This document shows positions 42,781-52,185 of a stretch of DNA of 64,000 nucleotides, one piece after another. The stretch's first letter is position 1; each line of letters starts with the position of its first letter. Location: assembly GCA_003553565.1 (NCBI GenBank), contig PWER01000057.1, forward strand, positions 1 to 64,000, in the 5' to 3' direction. A program made the position numbers and the translations under genes. The stretch is from Nitriliruptoria bacterium. GTDB lineage: Bacteria > Actinomycetota > Nitriliruptoria > Euzebyales > Egibacteraceae. A model generated the notes under the pieces. The model made no database searches. It worked only from the letters and a program-made list of their open reading frames with translations, and was not told the origin of the DNA.

Positions 42781-43299
42781 CTACTCGCGCCGGCCCTCGT
42801 AGCGCTTGCGCCGGAACACGTCGGTGCGCACCGAGGCGACCCGGTCGAGGATGAGCGTGCCGTCCAGGTGGTCGAGCTCGTGCTGCAGGGCCCGCGCCTC
42901 GAAGCCCTCGGCCTCGATGACCCGCTCGTGCCCGTCGGGGTCGGTGCCGCGCACCACCACCCGCAGGGCGCGGCGCACGTCGGCGGTGAAGTCGGGGACG
43001 CTCAGGCAGCCCTCGCGGCGGATCTCCGAGCCCACGGTGTGCAGCAGCTCGGGATCGAACAGCACGATCAGCCCGTGGTGGGGCCACTGGTTGCGCTGCA
43101 CCGCGCGGTTGAGGCTCACATCGACCGCGAAGGCCCGGCGCGCCACCCCGATCTGCGGCGCCGCAAGGCCCACGCAGCCTGGCGCGACGCGCATGGTGTC
43201 GACCAGGTCGGCTGCCAGGGCGGCGTCGGGGCCGCCGGTCGCGGCCGCGCGCTGGGACAGGACCTCGTTGGGGATCTGGACCACGGAGCGCTCGGGCAT
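42781..43299 (-). CDS. def: Peptide deformylase
   Basis: Removes the formyl group from nascent proteins. The 172 residues carry the three metal-site motifs: GLAAPQIGV, EGCLSVPDF and the zinc/iron-binding QHELDHLDG. The spacing is normal for a bacterial type-1-like enzyme. The ATG is 43299; the ACT-domain gene ends 12 bases upstream on the same strand, so the two may be cotranscribed. No methionyl-tRNA formyltransferase gene is adjacent, unlike many genomes. Confidence 0.94.
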   Translation of the reverse strand: MPERSVVQIPNEVLSQRAAATGGPDAALAADLVDTMRVAPGCVGLAAPQIGVARRAFAVDVSLNRAVQRNQWPHHGLIVLFDPELLHTVGSEIRREGCLSVPDFTADVRRALRVVVRGTDPDGHERVIEAEGFEARALQHELDHLDGTLILDRVASVRTDVFRRKRYEGRRE

Positions 43300-43311
43300 C
43301 GGCAGCGCCCG

Positions 43312-43830
43312 CTACAGCCCGGCCACGTCGAGCGGCTGCACCTGCACCTCGACGTCGGCGACGCTGTCGCGCAGGACCCGCACGAGGTCCTGCGCGGCCG
43401 TCTCGTCATCGGCGCTCACCTCGAGCTGGAGCGCGTAGACGTCGGCCTCGCCGGTCAGCAGGCGCGTGGCGAGGTCGGTGACGTTGACGCCGCGGTCGGC
43501 CAGGACGGTGGCCACGTCGTGCACGATCCCGGGCCGGTCGGGCCCATAGACGCTGAGGATGTGCGTGGGCGGGGCGATGTTCGCCGCGCCGGCCCCGATC
43601 GGGCGCACCACCACCTCGAGCTCCAGGTCGGCGGTGGCCTCCTGGAGGCGCTGCTGCAGTGCCGAGGGCTCGGCGTCGATCTCGACCAGCAGCATGATCG
43701 CGAACTGGCCGGCCAGGATCGTCATGGCCGAGTCGGTGAGGTTGCCCCCGGCCTCGCGCAGCACGCCGGTGACGCGCGCGATGATGCCCGGCTGGTCGGC
43801 GCCGACGGCGGTGACCGCGAGGTCGCCCAT
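43312..43830 (-). CDS. Double ACT-domain regulatory protein (GcvR-like)
   Basis: A 172-residue protein made of two ACT domains: residues 1-80 (LAVTAVGADQPGIIARVTGV) and 88-168 (ILSVYGPDRPGIVHDVATVL). Each has the DxPG loop that binds amino-acid ligands. This is the layout of glycine-cleavage repressor GcvR and its relatives; no enzyme domain is attached. The ATG at 43830 was chosen for a GGGAGC site and because residues upstream are not ACT-like. It sits just before def on the same strand. The ligand and target are not known. Confidence 0.85.
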   Translation of the reverse strand: MGDLAVTAVGADQPGIIARVTGVLREAGGNLTDSAMTILAGQFAIMLLVEIDAEPSALQQRLQEATADLELEVVVRPIGAGAANIAPPTHILSVYGPDRPGIVHDVATVLADRGVNVTDLATRLLTGEADVYALQLEVSADDETAAQDLVRVLRDSVADVEVQVQPLDVAGL

Positions 43831-44020
43831 GGATGCTCCCGCTGCGAGTCGGTGACGGCGGAGGGCCGGCAGCCTAGCCGATGGTCGGCGCCACAGGCTC
43901 CTCGTGGTGCCGGGTACGCTGCCCACGAGGGTCTGGGCGCGGGCCCAGCGCACGCTGCGCTCGGCCCCGCGCCCGGCCGAGCACGCGGACGCCAGCGAGG
44001 ACGCCAGCGAGGAGGGCGCC

Positions 44021-44164
44021 ATGGAGCTGTGGATGCTGGTCCTGGGAGCCGCGATCGTGCTGCTGCCCGTGGTGCTGATGCTCGCCTTCCACGGCGGGGA
44101 CCGCGCCGACGCGCGCGGACGGCGGGTGCGCCGCACGTGGCGCACCCGCACGCCGACGCCCTAG
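44021..44164 (+). CDS. Very small single-pass membrane protein (47 residues)
   Basis: ATG 44021 is preceded by GGAGGG and opens a frame encoding one strong membrane helix (MLVLGAAIVLLPVVLMLAF) followed by a basic tail (RADARGRRVRRTWRTR). The topology would put the tail in the cytoplasm. It ends just before the dnaK control region. An in-frame GTG at 43904 also exists, but the upstream part is not protein-like. Function unknown. Confidence 0.62.
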   Translation: MELWMLVLGAAIVLLPVVLMLAFHGGDRADARGRRVRRTWRTRTPTP

Positions 44165-44202
44165 CGCCCGCAGCCACTCCTTAGCGCGAGGGTTGGCCAC
44201 AA

Positions 44203-44223
44203 TCTAAGCACGAAAGGCTCAAG
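44203..44223 (+). promoter_or_regulatory. HAIR-like HspR operator upstream of dnaK
   Basis: TCTAAGC and GCTCAAG are separated by seven bases, matching the spacing of the HAIR inverted repeat (CTTGAGT-N7-ACTCAAG). The right half matches six of seven positions, the left half is weak. A better copy lies before clpB. Confidence 0.5.
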
Positions 44224-44297
44224 TTCGTTAGTGCTGGCCGGTTGCGTGGGTACCATGGGCGTGACGTACGAGAGACGACGTTCACGCGGAGGTGCTC

Positions 44298-46151
44298 ATG
44301 GGACGCGCAGTTGGCATCGACCTCGGCACGACCAACTCGGTCGTGGCCGTCATGGAGGGTGGCGAAGGCACCGTCATCGCCAACGCCGAGGGGGCGCGCA
44401 CCACGCCCTCGGTGGTTGGCTTCTCGAAGGCCGGGGAGGTGGTCGTCGGCGAGGTCGCCAAGCGCCAGGCCGTGACCAACCCCGAGCGCACGGTCCAGTC
44501 CATCAAGCGCGAGATGGGCAGTGACTGGACCACCGAGGTCGACGGCAAGACCTACACGCCACAGGAGATCTCGGCGCGCATCCTGCAGAAGCTCAAGCGC
44601 GACGCCGAGTCCTACCTCGGCGACGAGGTCACCGAGGCGGTCATCACCGTGCCGGCCTACTTCGGCGACGCGCAGCGCCAGGCCACCAAGGAGGCCGGCG
44701 AGATCGCCGGGCTCGAGGTCCTGCGGATCATCAACGAGCCCACCGCCGCGTCCCTGGCCTACGGCCTGGACAAGGAGGAGGAGCAGACCGTCCTGGTCTT
44801 CGACCTCGGTGGGGGCACCTTCGACGTGTCGGTGCTCGAGATCGCCGAGGGCGTGTTCGACGTCAAGGCGACCTCGGGCGACACGAGCCTGGGCGGCGAC
44901 GACTGGGACCAGAAGATCATCGACTGGCTGGTCGAGACCTTCAAGAACAACCACGGGGTCGACCTGTCCAAGGACAAGATGGCTCAGCAGCGCCTGAAGG
45001 AGGCCGCCGAGAAGGCCAAGCGCGAGCTCTCCTCGACCGCCGAGACCACCATCAGCCTGCCCTTCATCACCGCGACGAGCGAGGGGCCGCTGCACCTCGA
45101 GGAGACGCTGACGCGCAGCCAGCTCGACCAGATGAGCGAGGACCTCGTCGAGCGGCTCAAGGGGCCCTACCACGCCGCCATCAAGGACGCGGGCATCTCC
45201 AACAGCGACATCGACCACGTGATCCTCGTGGGCGGGTCGACGCGGATGCCGGCCGTGACCGAGGTGGTCACCGAGCTGACGGGCGGCAAGGAGCCCAACC
45301 GCAGCGTCAACCCCGACGAGGTCGTGGCCATCGGCGCCGCGCTGCAGGCCGGCGTGCTCAAGGGCGACGTCAAGGACGTGCTGCTGCTCGACGTGACGCC
45401 GCTCAGCCTGGGCATCGAGACCAAGGGCGGGGTCATGACCAAGCTGATCGAGCGCAACACCACGATCCCCACCCGCAAGTCCGAGGTGTTCACCACCGCC
45501 GAGGACAACCAGCCCCAGGTCGAGATCCACGTCCTGCAGGGCGAGCGGGAGATGGCCGATGCCAACCAGTCGCTCGGCAAGTTCCAGCTGACCGACATCC
45601 CGCCGGCGCCGCGCGGGGTGCCCCAGATCGAGGTCACCTTCGACATCGACGCCAACGGGATCGTCAACGTCTCGGCGCAGGACCGCGGCACCGGCAAGGA
45701 GCAGTCGATGACCATCACCGGTCAGACGGCCCTGCCCAAGGAGGACATCGACCGGATGGTCCGCGACGCCGAGCAGTACGCCGAGGAGGACCGCAAGCGT
45801 CGCGAGGCCGCCGAGGCGCGCAACAACGCCGACAACCTCCTGTACCAGACCGACAAGATGCTCTCGGACTCCGGCGAGCAGATCGACGCTGGGCTCAAGG
45901 CCCGCCTCGAGGAGGCCCAGGGCAAGGTCCGCGAGGCGCTCAAGGGCGATGACGTGGACCAGATCCGCTCCACCGCCGAGGACCTGAGCAAGGTCAGCCA
46001 GGAGGTCGGCCAGGCGCTGTACGCCGCCAGCGCCCAGGACCAGGCCGGGCAGCAGACCACCGCCTCGGCGGCCGGTGAGACAGGCGATGCCGACGAGGAC
46101 GTCGTGGATGCCGAGGTCGTGGACGAGGGCGACGACGACCAGCGGTCGTGA
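44298..46151 (+). CDS. dnaK: Chaperone DnaK (Hsp70)
   Basis: Hsp70 that holds and refolds proteins in an ATP-dependent cycle with GrpE and DnaJ. The 617-residue length is normal. Visible signatures are [17 protein letters not shown] at the start, [19 protein letters not shown] and [13 protein letters not shown] of the ATPase, and the substrate domain from about residue 385 ([19 protein letters not shown]). The lid and acidic C-terminus end EGDDDQRS, not EEVD. The ATG at 44298 has GCGGAGG upstream. It heads dnaK-grpE-dnaJ-hspR, and HspR should repress it through the HAIR-like site. Confidence 0.98.
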   Translation: MGRAVGIDLGTTNSVVAVMEGGEGTVIANAEGARTTPSVVGFSKAGEVVVGEVAKRQAVTNPERTVQSIKREMGSDWTTEVDGKTYTPQEISARILQKLKRDAESYLGDEVTEAVITVPAYFGDAQRQATKEAGEIAGLEVLRIINEPTAASLAYGLDKEEEQTVLVFDLGGGTFDVSVLEIAEGVFDVKATSGDTSLGGDDWDQKIIDWLVETFKNNHGVDLSKDKMAQQRLKEAAEKAKRELSSTAETTISLPFITATSEGPLHLEETLTRSQLDQMSEDLVERLKGPYHAAIKDAGISNSDIDHVILVGGSTRMPAVTEVVTELTGGKEPNRSVNPDEVVAIGAALQAGVLKGDVKDVLLLDVTPLSLGIETKGGVMTKLIERNTTIPTRKSEVFTTAEDNQPQVEIHVLQGEREMADANQSLGKFQLTDIPPAPRGVPQIEVTFDIDANGIVNVSAQDRGTGKEQSMTITGQTALPKEDIDRMVRDAEQYAEEDRKRREAAEARNNADNLLYQTDKMLSDSGEQIDAGLKARLEEAQGKVREALKGDDVDQIRSTAEDLSKVSQEVGQALYAASAQDQAGQQTTASAAGETGDADEDVVDAEVVDEGDDDQRS

Positions 46152-46166
46152 GGCCGCGACGGTGAC

Positions 46167-46195
46167 GCCGCCGGCCGCCTCGGGCGGCCGGCGGC
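46167..46195 (+). terminator. Hairpin between dnaK and grpE
   Basis: A perfect 13-bp GC stem (GCCGCCGGCCGCC with GGCGGCCGGCGGC) closes a three-base loop 15 bases after the dnaK stop. It could attenuate read-through so that dnaK is made in excess over grpE and dnaJ, or stabilise the 3' end of a dnaK message. Confidence 0.55.
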
Positions 46196-46267
46196 CAGCC
46201 GCCGTGTCGGGTGCGGGGCGCGCCTCGCAGCCCCGCACCACCGCCGTCACACGAGGAGCAGACAGCC

Positions 46268-47026
46268 ATGAGCGACCGGAGCGACCGCACGCGGAGACCG
46301 GAGCAGGACCCGACCGTGGATGCCGACGCCACGGCAGCCGCGCACGCCGCCTACGCCGAGGCAGGCGCCGCGGACGCCGATCCGGCCGAGGCCTCGCAGC
46401 CGGCACCCGACGCGCACGACGGCGCCGAGCAGCCCGGTGGCGCCGAGCCGGGCGCCGAGGGTGGCGCCGAGCGCCCGGCTGACGCCGAGGACGCCGAGCC
46501 CGAGGTGCTCGACCTCGGCACCGCCGATGCGCCCGAGGAGGCCGAGGAGGCCGAGGAGGCCGAGCCCGACCCGGTCGCGGCCGCCCGCGCCGAGCGCGAC
46601 GAGTACCTCGACGCGCTGCGCCGCGAGCGCGCCGAGTTCGAGAACTTCCGCAAGCGCGCCAACCGCGAGCGGGCCGAGGCGCTCGACCGCGGCGTCGAGC
46701 AGGTGTGCGCCGACCTGCTGCTGGTGCTCGACAACTTCGGCTACACGCTGCAGGCGGCCGAGGGCTCCTCGGACGAGCAGCTGGCCAAGGGCGTGGCGAT
46801 GGTCCACAACCAGCTCGTCGACGTCCTGGAGCAGGCCGGGCTGCAGCAGGTGCCCGGCCAGGGCGCGACGTTCGACCCAGCTGTCCACGAGGCCGTCGAC
46901 CAGGTCGACGCCGAGGAGGCGCTGGGGCACGCCGTCGATGAGCCGGTGGTCACCGAGGTGCTCCGGCCCGGCTACCGCTTCAAGGACCGCCTGCTGCGTC
47001 CAGCCTCGGTGAGGGTCGCCAAGTGA
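46268..47026 (+). CDS. grpE: Nucleotide exchange factor GrpE
   Basis: Releases ADP from DnaK. The 252 residues begin with a 100-residue acidic, Ala/Glu/Asp-rich tail that includes a triple EEA repeat at 46538-46567, and is probably disordered. The conserved core follows: [20 protein letters not shown] helix, [11 protein letters not shown], and the beta domain with [15 protein letters not shown] and [19 protein letters not shown]. The ATG at 46268 has GAGGAG upstream. It sits in the usual operon position between dnaK and dnaJ. Confidence 0.95.
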   Translation: MSDRSDRTRRPEQDPTVDADATAAAHAAYAEAGAADADPAEASQPAPDAHDGAEQPGGAEPGAEGGAERPADAEDAEPEVLDLGTADAPEEAEEAEEAEPDPVAAARAERDEYLDALRRERAEFENFRKRANRERAEALDRGVEQVCADLLLVLDNFGYTLQAAEGSSDEQLAKGVAMVHNQLVDVLEQAGLQQVPGQGATFDPAVHEAVDQVDAEEALGHAVDEPVVTEVLRPGYRFKDRLLRPASVRVAK

Positions 47027-47072
47027 TCACGAGCGGGACGCTGCGAGCCGCACGTGGGGACCGGAGGTGCCC

Positions 47073-48284
47073 ATGAGCCAGCGCGACTACATCGAGAAGG
47101 ACTACTACGCCACCCTCGGGGTGAGCCGGAACGCCTCGACCGAGGAGATCAACAAGGCGTACCGCAAGCTGGCTCGCAGCTACCACCCGGACGCCAACCC
47201 CGACGACCCTGAGGCCGAGGCGAAGTTCAAGGACATCAGCGAGGCCCACGGGGTGCTGGCCGACCCCGAGAAGCGCAAGGAGTACGACCAGGTCCGCGAC
47301 ATGGTCGACGCCGGCGCGTTCTCGGGCGGCCGCGGAGGTGCTGGTGGTCCCGGCATGGGCGGCTTCCCCGGCGGCTTCGAGGGCTTCGCCCGCGGCGGCG
47401 GGGGTGCCACCACCTTCGACCTCGGTGATCTGCTCGGCGACCTGTTCGGCGCGGAGGGCCGCGCTGGCACGGGCGGTCGAGCGGGCGGCCCCGGCGCTGG
47501 CGGTCCCGGTGCCGGGCAGCGCGGTCGTGACGCCGAGACCACGCTGACCCTGTCGTTCACCGACGCCATGGCCGGGGTCACCACGACGCTGCGCGTGTCG
47601 GGACGCGCGGCCTGCGAGACCTGCGGCGGCTCCGGCGCACGACCGGGCACCTCGCCGCAGCGGTGCGCGATGTGCGGCGGCAGCGGCCAGGTCGCAAGCG
47701 ACCAGGGCCTGTTCAGCTTCGCCCGCCCGTGCGAGGGCTGCGGCGGCACCGGCACCACCATCCCCAACCCGTGCCCGACGTGCGCCGGCGCGGGCGTGGT
47801 CGACAAGCCCCGTCAGATCCGGGCGCGCATCCCCGCTGGGGTGAAGGACGGCGCGCGCATCCGCCTGAAGGGCCGCGGCGAGCCGGGACTGCGCGGCGGG
47901 CCACCCGGCGACCTCTACGTCAACGTGCGCGTGGAGCCCCACGAGCTGTTCGACCGCCGCGGCGACGACCTGCTGCTCACGGTGCCGGTCACCTTCGCCG
48001 AGGCCGCGCTCGGCACCGAGCTCCGGGTGCCGACGCTGGAGGGCAGCGTGACCGTCAAGATCCCGGCGGGCACGCCCAGCGGCAAGCGCCTGCGGGTGCG
48101 CGGGCACGGCGCGCCGACCTCCGACGGCGGGCGCGGCGACCTGCTGGTCACCGTCGAGGTGCACGTCCCCCGCTCGCTGACCAAGACGCAGAGGAAGCTG
48201 CTGTCGGACTTCGCCGCCACCGAGGACCCGAGCCAGCTGCGGGGCCACCTCGAGGCGGCTCAGCCCGACCGCGCGGAGGTGTAG
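47073..48284 (+). CDS. dnaJ: Chaperone DnaJ (Hsp40)
   Basis: J-protein that delivers substrates to DnaK and triggers ATP hydrolysis. The 403 residues have a J domain ([20 protein letters not shown] with HPD as YHPDANPDD), a Gly-rich region with [11 protein letters not shown], four CxxCxGxG zinc repeats ([32 protein letters not shown]), and a C-terminal substrate domain. This is a full class A DnaJ. The ATG at 47073 follows CGGAGG. It ends three bases before hspR. Confidence 0.97.
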   Translation: MSQRDYIEKDYYATLGVSRNASTEEINKAYRKLARSYHPDANPDDPEAEAKFKDISEAHGVLADPEKRKEYDQVRDMVDAGAFSGGRGGAGGPGMGGFPGGFEGFARGGGGATTFDLGDLLGDLFGAEGRAGTGGRAGGPGAGGPGAGQRGRDAETTLTLSFTDAMAGVTTTLRVSGRAACETCGGSGARPGTSPQRCAMCGGSGQVASDQGLFSFARPCEGCGGTGTTIPNPCPTCAGAGVVDKPRQIRARIPAGVKDGARIRLKGRGEPGLRGGPPGDLYVNVRVEPHELFDRRGDDLLLTVPVTFAEAALGTELRVPTLEGSVTVKIPAGTPSGKRLRVRGHGAPTSDGGRGDLLVTVEVHVPRSLTKTQRKLLSDFAATEDPSQLRGHLEAAQPDRAEV

Positions 48285-48287
48285 ACC

Positions 48288-48710
48288 ATGAGCTGGGACG
48301 ACTCGGGCGTGTACATCATCTCGGTGGCCGCCGAGCTCGCCGGCGTGCATCCCCAGACCCTGCGCACCTACGAGCGCAAGGGGCTCATCAAGCCCGCGCG
48401 CACCGCGGGGGGCACGCGGCGCTACTCCGGGCGGGACGTCCGACGCGTCCAGCTCATCCAGCAGCTCACCCAGGAGGAGGGGGTCAACCTCGCCGGGGTG
48501 ATGCGCATCCTCGACCTGCAGGATCGCGTCGACGCCCTGTCGGCCGAGGTCGAGCGCCAGCGGGCGCGCGTCGAGGAGGTGCGCGCCGAGGCCGACGACG
48601 CGCTGCGCGAGGCGCTGCGCGACCGCAGCAGCGAGATCGTCCTGTACCGCCCACCCGAGGTCGAGCGCCACCCGACGGCCAACCGCCGCCGCACCCGCCG
48701 CGTGCGGTGA
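48288..48710 (+). CDS. hspR: Heat-shock repressor HspR
   Basis: MerR-family repressor that binds HAIR elements of heat-shock genes, using DnaK as co-repressor in studied actinobacteria. The 140 residues show the winged-helix GVYIISVAAELAGVHPQTLR, TYERKGLIKPARTAGGTRRY and a long dimerisation coiled coil (DRVDALSAEVERQRARVEEV). The C-terminus is very basic (RRRTRRVR). It ends the dnaK operon, giving the usual autoregulatory loop. Candidate targets in the window are dnaK and clpB. Confidence 0.95.
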   Translation: MSWDDSGVYIISVAAELAGVHPQTLRTYERKGLIKPARTAGGTRRYSGRDVRRVQLIQQLTQEEGVNLAGVMRILDLQDRVDALSAEVERQRARVEEVRAEADDALREALRDRSSEIVLYRPPEVERHPTANRRRTRRVR

Positions 48711-48774
48711 GCCGCGCCAGCGCGGCCGCCGGCGCTGCGCCCACGTCCTCGACGTCCGACCAGGGGGTGCGAGC

Positions 48775-49311
48775 GTGACCGTGGCACCGCAGGAGCAGCG
48801 CGCGCACAAGCGCAGCGCGGCCCAGACCTTCCTCGTGGCGATGCTCGTGCTGCTGGCGGTGGCCGCGGGCACGGTCGGCTGGTTCATCGCCTTCACGCTG
48901 GGACGCGGCGACGCGCTGCCCGAGGACGCGTGGGTGGCGCTGGCAGCCGCCGCGGTGCTCGCCCTGCCGCTGCTGGCCGCGGCCGTGTGGCAGGCGCGGC
49001 TGCTGGGGGCGCGCCTGGTGCGCCTGCCCGACGGGCGGCTGTGGCGCTACGGACCCGGCGGCCCCTCGGCCACCGTGGACCTGGACCGCCTCGACGCGGT
49101 GACCGCCCGCGAGCCCCGCTTGGCTGATCGGGTGCTCGAGCTCACCGACCGCGACGGGGCCCACCTGCTGGTCGACCTGTCGGCCTGGCGCGACAGCACC
49201 GAGCTGCGCGAGACCCTGGCCGAGGCTGCGCGCGCCAGCGGAGCGCGGGTCGACGAGCGCGCTGCGGCCTGGTTGGACCTCGGTGACGCGCGCGGCTCCG
49301 ACGAGGCCTGA
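48775..49311 (+). CDS. Hypothetical membrane protein with two helices
   Basis: A 178-residue protein. Two transmembrane helices lie at about 19-41 and 54-74, and a PH-like/beta-rich cytoplasmic tail follows (RLVRLPDGRLWRYGPGG, TVDLDRLDAVTAREPRLADR, ELTDRDGAHLLVDLSAWRDS). The tail resembles bacterial PH-type membrane-associated domains. The GTG at 48775 follows a G-rich site. It lies between hspR and clpB and may be cotranscribed with hspR. Function unknown. Confidence 0.7.
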   Translation: MTVAPQEQRAHKRSAAQTFLVAMLVLLAVAAGTVGWFIAFTLGRGDALPEDAWVALAAAAVLALPLLAAAVWQARLLGARLVRLPDGRLWRYGPGGPSATVDLDRLDAVTAREPRLADRVLELTDRDGAHLLVDLSAWRDSTELRETLAEAARASGARVDERAAAWLDLGDARGSDEA

Positions 49312-49476
49312 CGCGCGGCCTGAGGCGCGGCCCGAGGCGTGGCCTGGTGCGCGGCCCGAGCGGCGCGAGGCGGCCTGCCGGGATGGAGGCCGTCGGGTTG
49401 TGGACCCCTGCATCGTCGGCGCGTACCCGGCTGTGCGCCACCGACGAGGTGTCGCGGCTCCCCCAACGCGGTAAGA

Positions 49477-49497
49477 TATGAGTCGATCAGGCTCAAG
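49477..49497 (+). promoter_or_regulatory. HAIR element upstream of clpB
   Basis: TATGAGT-CGATCAG-GCTCAAG matches the HAIR consensus CTTGAGT-N7-ACTCAAG in eleven of fourteen half-site positions, with exact seven-base spacing. It overlaps a TAAGAT box at 49472-49477 that could be a -10, so bound HspR would block transcription. The ClpB start is 39 bases further on. Confidence 0.75.
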
Positions 49498-49535
49498 ATT
49501 ATAGAGTCCAGCATTATGGATTCAAGGAGTGCAGG

Positions 49536-52112
49536 ATGGACGTGAACCGCTTCACCTCACGCGGTCAGCAGGCGCTGCAGCAGGCGGTGACCACCGCGAC
49601 CAACCGCGGCAACTCCGAGGTCCGGCCGATCCACGTGCTGCACGCGCTGCTGGCTGACTCCGAGGGGACCGCAGCGGCGCTGCTGCGTCGCCTCGAGATC
49701 GACCGCGCCGAGGCACAGCGCGCCGCCGAGGCGGCGCTGGAGCGCGTGCCCACCGCCCACGGGACCACCGGCCAGCCGACGTTGAGCCGGGCCACCAGCG
49801 ACGTGCTGCATGACGCCGAGGAGCGCGCCAGCACGCTGGGCGACGAGTACGTGGCGGTCGAGCACCTGCTGCTGGCCATCGCCGAGGCCGACGACCCCGC
49901 AGCGCGCGTGCTCACCGAGCGCGGCGCCACCACCGACCAGCTCCTATCGGCTCTGCGCGCGGTGCGCGGCAACCAGCGCGTCACCAGCCAGGACCCCGAG
50001 GGGACCTACGAGGCGCTGGAGAAGTACGCCCGCGACCTCACCGAGGAGGCGGAGCAGGGCAACCTCGACCCGGTCATCGGACGCGACGAGGAGATCCGGC
50101 GCACCATCCGCGTGCTGAGCCGGCGCACCAAGAACAACCCGGTGCTGATCGGCGACCCCGGCGTGGGCAAGACCGCGATCGCCGAGGGGCTGGCCCAGCG
50201 CATCGTGGCCGGCGACGTGCCCGAGGGGCTCAAGGACAAGCGCATCGTCCAGCTGGACCTGGCCGCCATGGTCGCTGGCGCGAAGTACCGCGGCGAGTTC
50301 GAGGAGCGCCTCAAGGCGGTGCTGACCGAGATCGAGTCCGCCGAGGGTCAGCTGATCACCTTCCTCGACGAGCTGCACACCCTGGTGGGCGCCGGCAAGG
50401 CCGAGGGCGCCATGGACGCCGGCAACATGATCAAGCCGATGCTCGCCCGCGGGCAGCTGCGCCTGATCGGTGCCACGACCCTCGACGAGTACCGCGAGAT
50501 CGAGAAGGACTCGGCGCTGGAGCGCCGCTTCCAGCCGATCCACGTCGGCGAGCCCAGCGTCACCGACACCGTGGCGATCCTGCGGGGCCTGAAGGAGCGC
50601 TACGAGGTCCACCACGGCGTGCGCATCACCGACGGAGCGATCGTGGCCGCCGCCAGGCTGTCGGACCGTTACCTCACCGAGCGCTTCCTGCCTGACAAGG
50701 CCATCGACCTGATCGATGAGGCCACCAGCCGCCTGCGCATCGAGATCGACTCGATGCCCGCCGAGATCGACGTGCTCGACCGGCGCATCAAGCAGCTCGA
50801 GATCGAGCGCGCCGCGCTGGAGGGCGACGAGTCCGACGAGGCGAGCGGGCGCCGCGCCGAGCTCGACGAGGAGCTCACCCGCCAGCGCGCCGAGCTCGAG
50901 CGCCTGACCCAGCACTGGGAGGATGAGAAGGCCCGGATCGGCACGATCCGCGCGCTCAAGGAGGACATCGAGGCGGCCCGCGAGGACGCCGAGCGCGCCG
51001 AGCGCGAGGGCGACCTGCAGAAGGCCGCCGAGCTGCGCTACGGCCGCATCCCCACCTACGAGCAGCAGCTCGAGACCGCCCGGGACGAGCTGGAGCAGCT
51101 CCAGGCCGACCAGCGCATGCTCAAGGAGGAGGTCGACGCCGAGGACGTCGCCGAGGTGATCGCCGCCTGGACCGGCATCCCGGTGTCGCGGCTGCTGGAG
51201 AGCGAGCGCGACAAGCTCGTGGCGCTCGAGGACCAGCTGCGCCAGCGCGTGGTGGGCCAGGACGAAGCGGTGACCGCCGTGGCCAACGCGGTGCGCCGGT
51301 CCCGGGCCGGCATCGGCGACCCCGACCGGCCGCTGGGCTCGTTCCTGTTCCTCGGCCCGACCGGTGTGGGCAAGACCGAGCTGGCGCGCGCGCTCGCCGA
51401 GCTGCTGTTCGACGACGAGCGGGCGATGGTGCGCCTGGACATGAGCGAGTTCCAGGAGAAGCACACCGTCAGCCGTCTCGTCGGCGCCCCGCCGGGCTAC
51501 GTGGGCTACGAGGAGGGCGGCCAGCTCACCGAGCCGGTGCGTCGCCGCCCCTATGCGGTGGTCCTGCTGGACGAGGTCGAGAAGGCCCACGCCGACGTGT
51601 TCAACGCGCTGCTGCAGCTGCTCGACGACGGTCGGCTCACCGACGGGCAGGGCCACACCGGGGACTTCCGCAACACCGTGGTGATCATGACCTCGAACCT
51701 GGGCAGCCAGTGGCTGCTCGAGGACGAGCTGACCGGGCAGGAGGTCCGCCGCCGCGTGATGGACGCGGTGTACGGGCACTTCCGCCCGGAGTTCCTGAAC
51801 CGGCTCGACGAGCTGCTGATCTTCCACCGCCTCGAGCGCGACCAGCTGCGCGAGATCGCCGATGTGCAGCTCGAGCGGGTCGCCGAGCGGTTCGCCCAGC
51901 GCGACCTCGGACTGGAGGTCACCGACGCGGCCAAGGACTGGCTCGCCGAGCGCGGCTACGACCCCGCCTTCGGGGCGCGCCCGCTCAAGCGCGTCATCCG
52001 CACCCACCTGGAGGACCCGGCGGCGCTCAAGGTGCTCGAGGGCAGCTACGACGAGGGCGACACCGTCACCGTCGACCTCGACCGCGACACCGACGAGCTC
52101 GTCCTGCGCTGA
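49536..52112 (+). CDS. clpB: ATP-dependent disaggregase ClpB
   Basis: Hsp100 protein that pulls proteins out of aggregates with DnaK. The 858-residue length equals the family norm. It has an N-domain ([20 protein letters not shown]), two AAA+ rings with Walker [15 protein letters not shown] and [14 protein letters not shown], and Walker B segments FLDELHTL and [10 protein letters not shown] middle coiled coil (about 405-525, [20 protein letters not shown]) is the DnaK docking site. There is no ClpP-binding IGF loop, so it is ClpB and not ClpA/C. The ATG at 49536 follows AAGGAG and the HAIR element. Confidence 0.98.
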   Translation: MDVNRFTSRGQQALQQAVTTATNRGNSEVRPIHVLHALLADSEGTAAALLRRLEIDRAEAQRAAEAALERVPTAHGTTGQPTLSRATSDVLHDAEERASTLGDEYVAVEHLLLAIAEADDPAARVLTERGATTDQLLSALRAVRGNQRVTSQDPEGTYEALEKYARDLTEEAEQGNLDPVIGRDEEIRRTIRVLSRRTKNNPVLIGDPGVGKTAIAEGLAQRIVAGDVPEGLKDKRIVQLDLAAMVAGAKYRGEFEERLKAVLTEIESAEGQLITFLDELHTLVGAGKAEGAMDAGNMIKPMLARGQLRLIGATTLDEYREIEKDSALERRFQPIHVGEPSVTDTVAILRGLKERYEVHHGVRITDGAIVAAARLSDRYLTERFLPDKAIDLIDEATSRLRIEIDSMPAEIDVLDRRIKQLEIERAALEGDESDEASGRRAELDEELTRQRAELERLTQHWEDEKARIGTIRALKEDIEAAREDAERAEREGDLQKAAELRYGRIPTYEQQLETARDELEQLQADQRMLKEEVDAEDVAEVIAAWTGIPVSRLLESERDKLVALEDQLRQRVVGQDEAVTAVANAVRRSRAGIGDPDRPLGSFLFLGPTGVGKTELARALAELLFDDERAMVRLDMSEFQEKHTVSRLVGAPPGYVGYEEGGQLTEPVRRRPYAVVLLDEVEKAHADVFNALLQLLDDGRLTDGQGHTGDFRNTVVIMTSNLGSQWLLEDELTGQEVRRRVMDAVYGHFRPEFLNRLDELLIFHRLERDQLREIADVQLERVAERFAQRDLGLEVTDAAKDWLAERGYDPAFGARPLKRVIRTHLEDPAALKVLEGSYDEGDTVTVDLDRDTDELVLR

Positions 52113-52139
52113 CCGCCGCGGCACCGGCGTCGCGGCGCG

Positions 52140-52155
52140 GCGTCGGCGCCGACGC
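52140..52155 (+). terminator. Palindromic hairpin after clpB
   Basis: GCGTCGGC directly followed by GCCGACGC forms a 16-base perfect palindrome 28 bases after the clpB stop. No T-run. It likely ends clpB transcription, and the next gene has its own -10 box just after. Confidence 0.45.
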
Positions 52156-52170
52156 GCACCCGGCTCGGCC

Positions 52171-52176
52171 TACACT
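52171..52176 (+). promoter_or_regulatory. Probable -10 of a leaderless transcript
   Basis: TACACT ends nine bases before the GTG at 52186 with no ribosome binding site between. The transcript likely starts at or within a few bases of the start codon. Confidence 0.45.
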
Positions 52177-52185
52177 CCGACCGCC

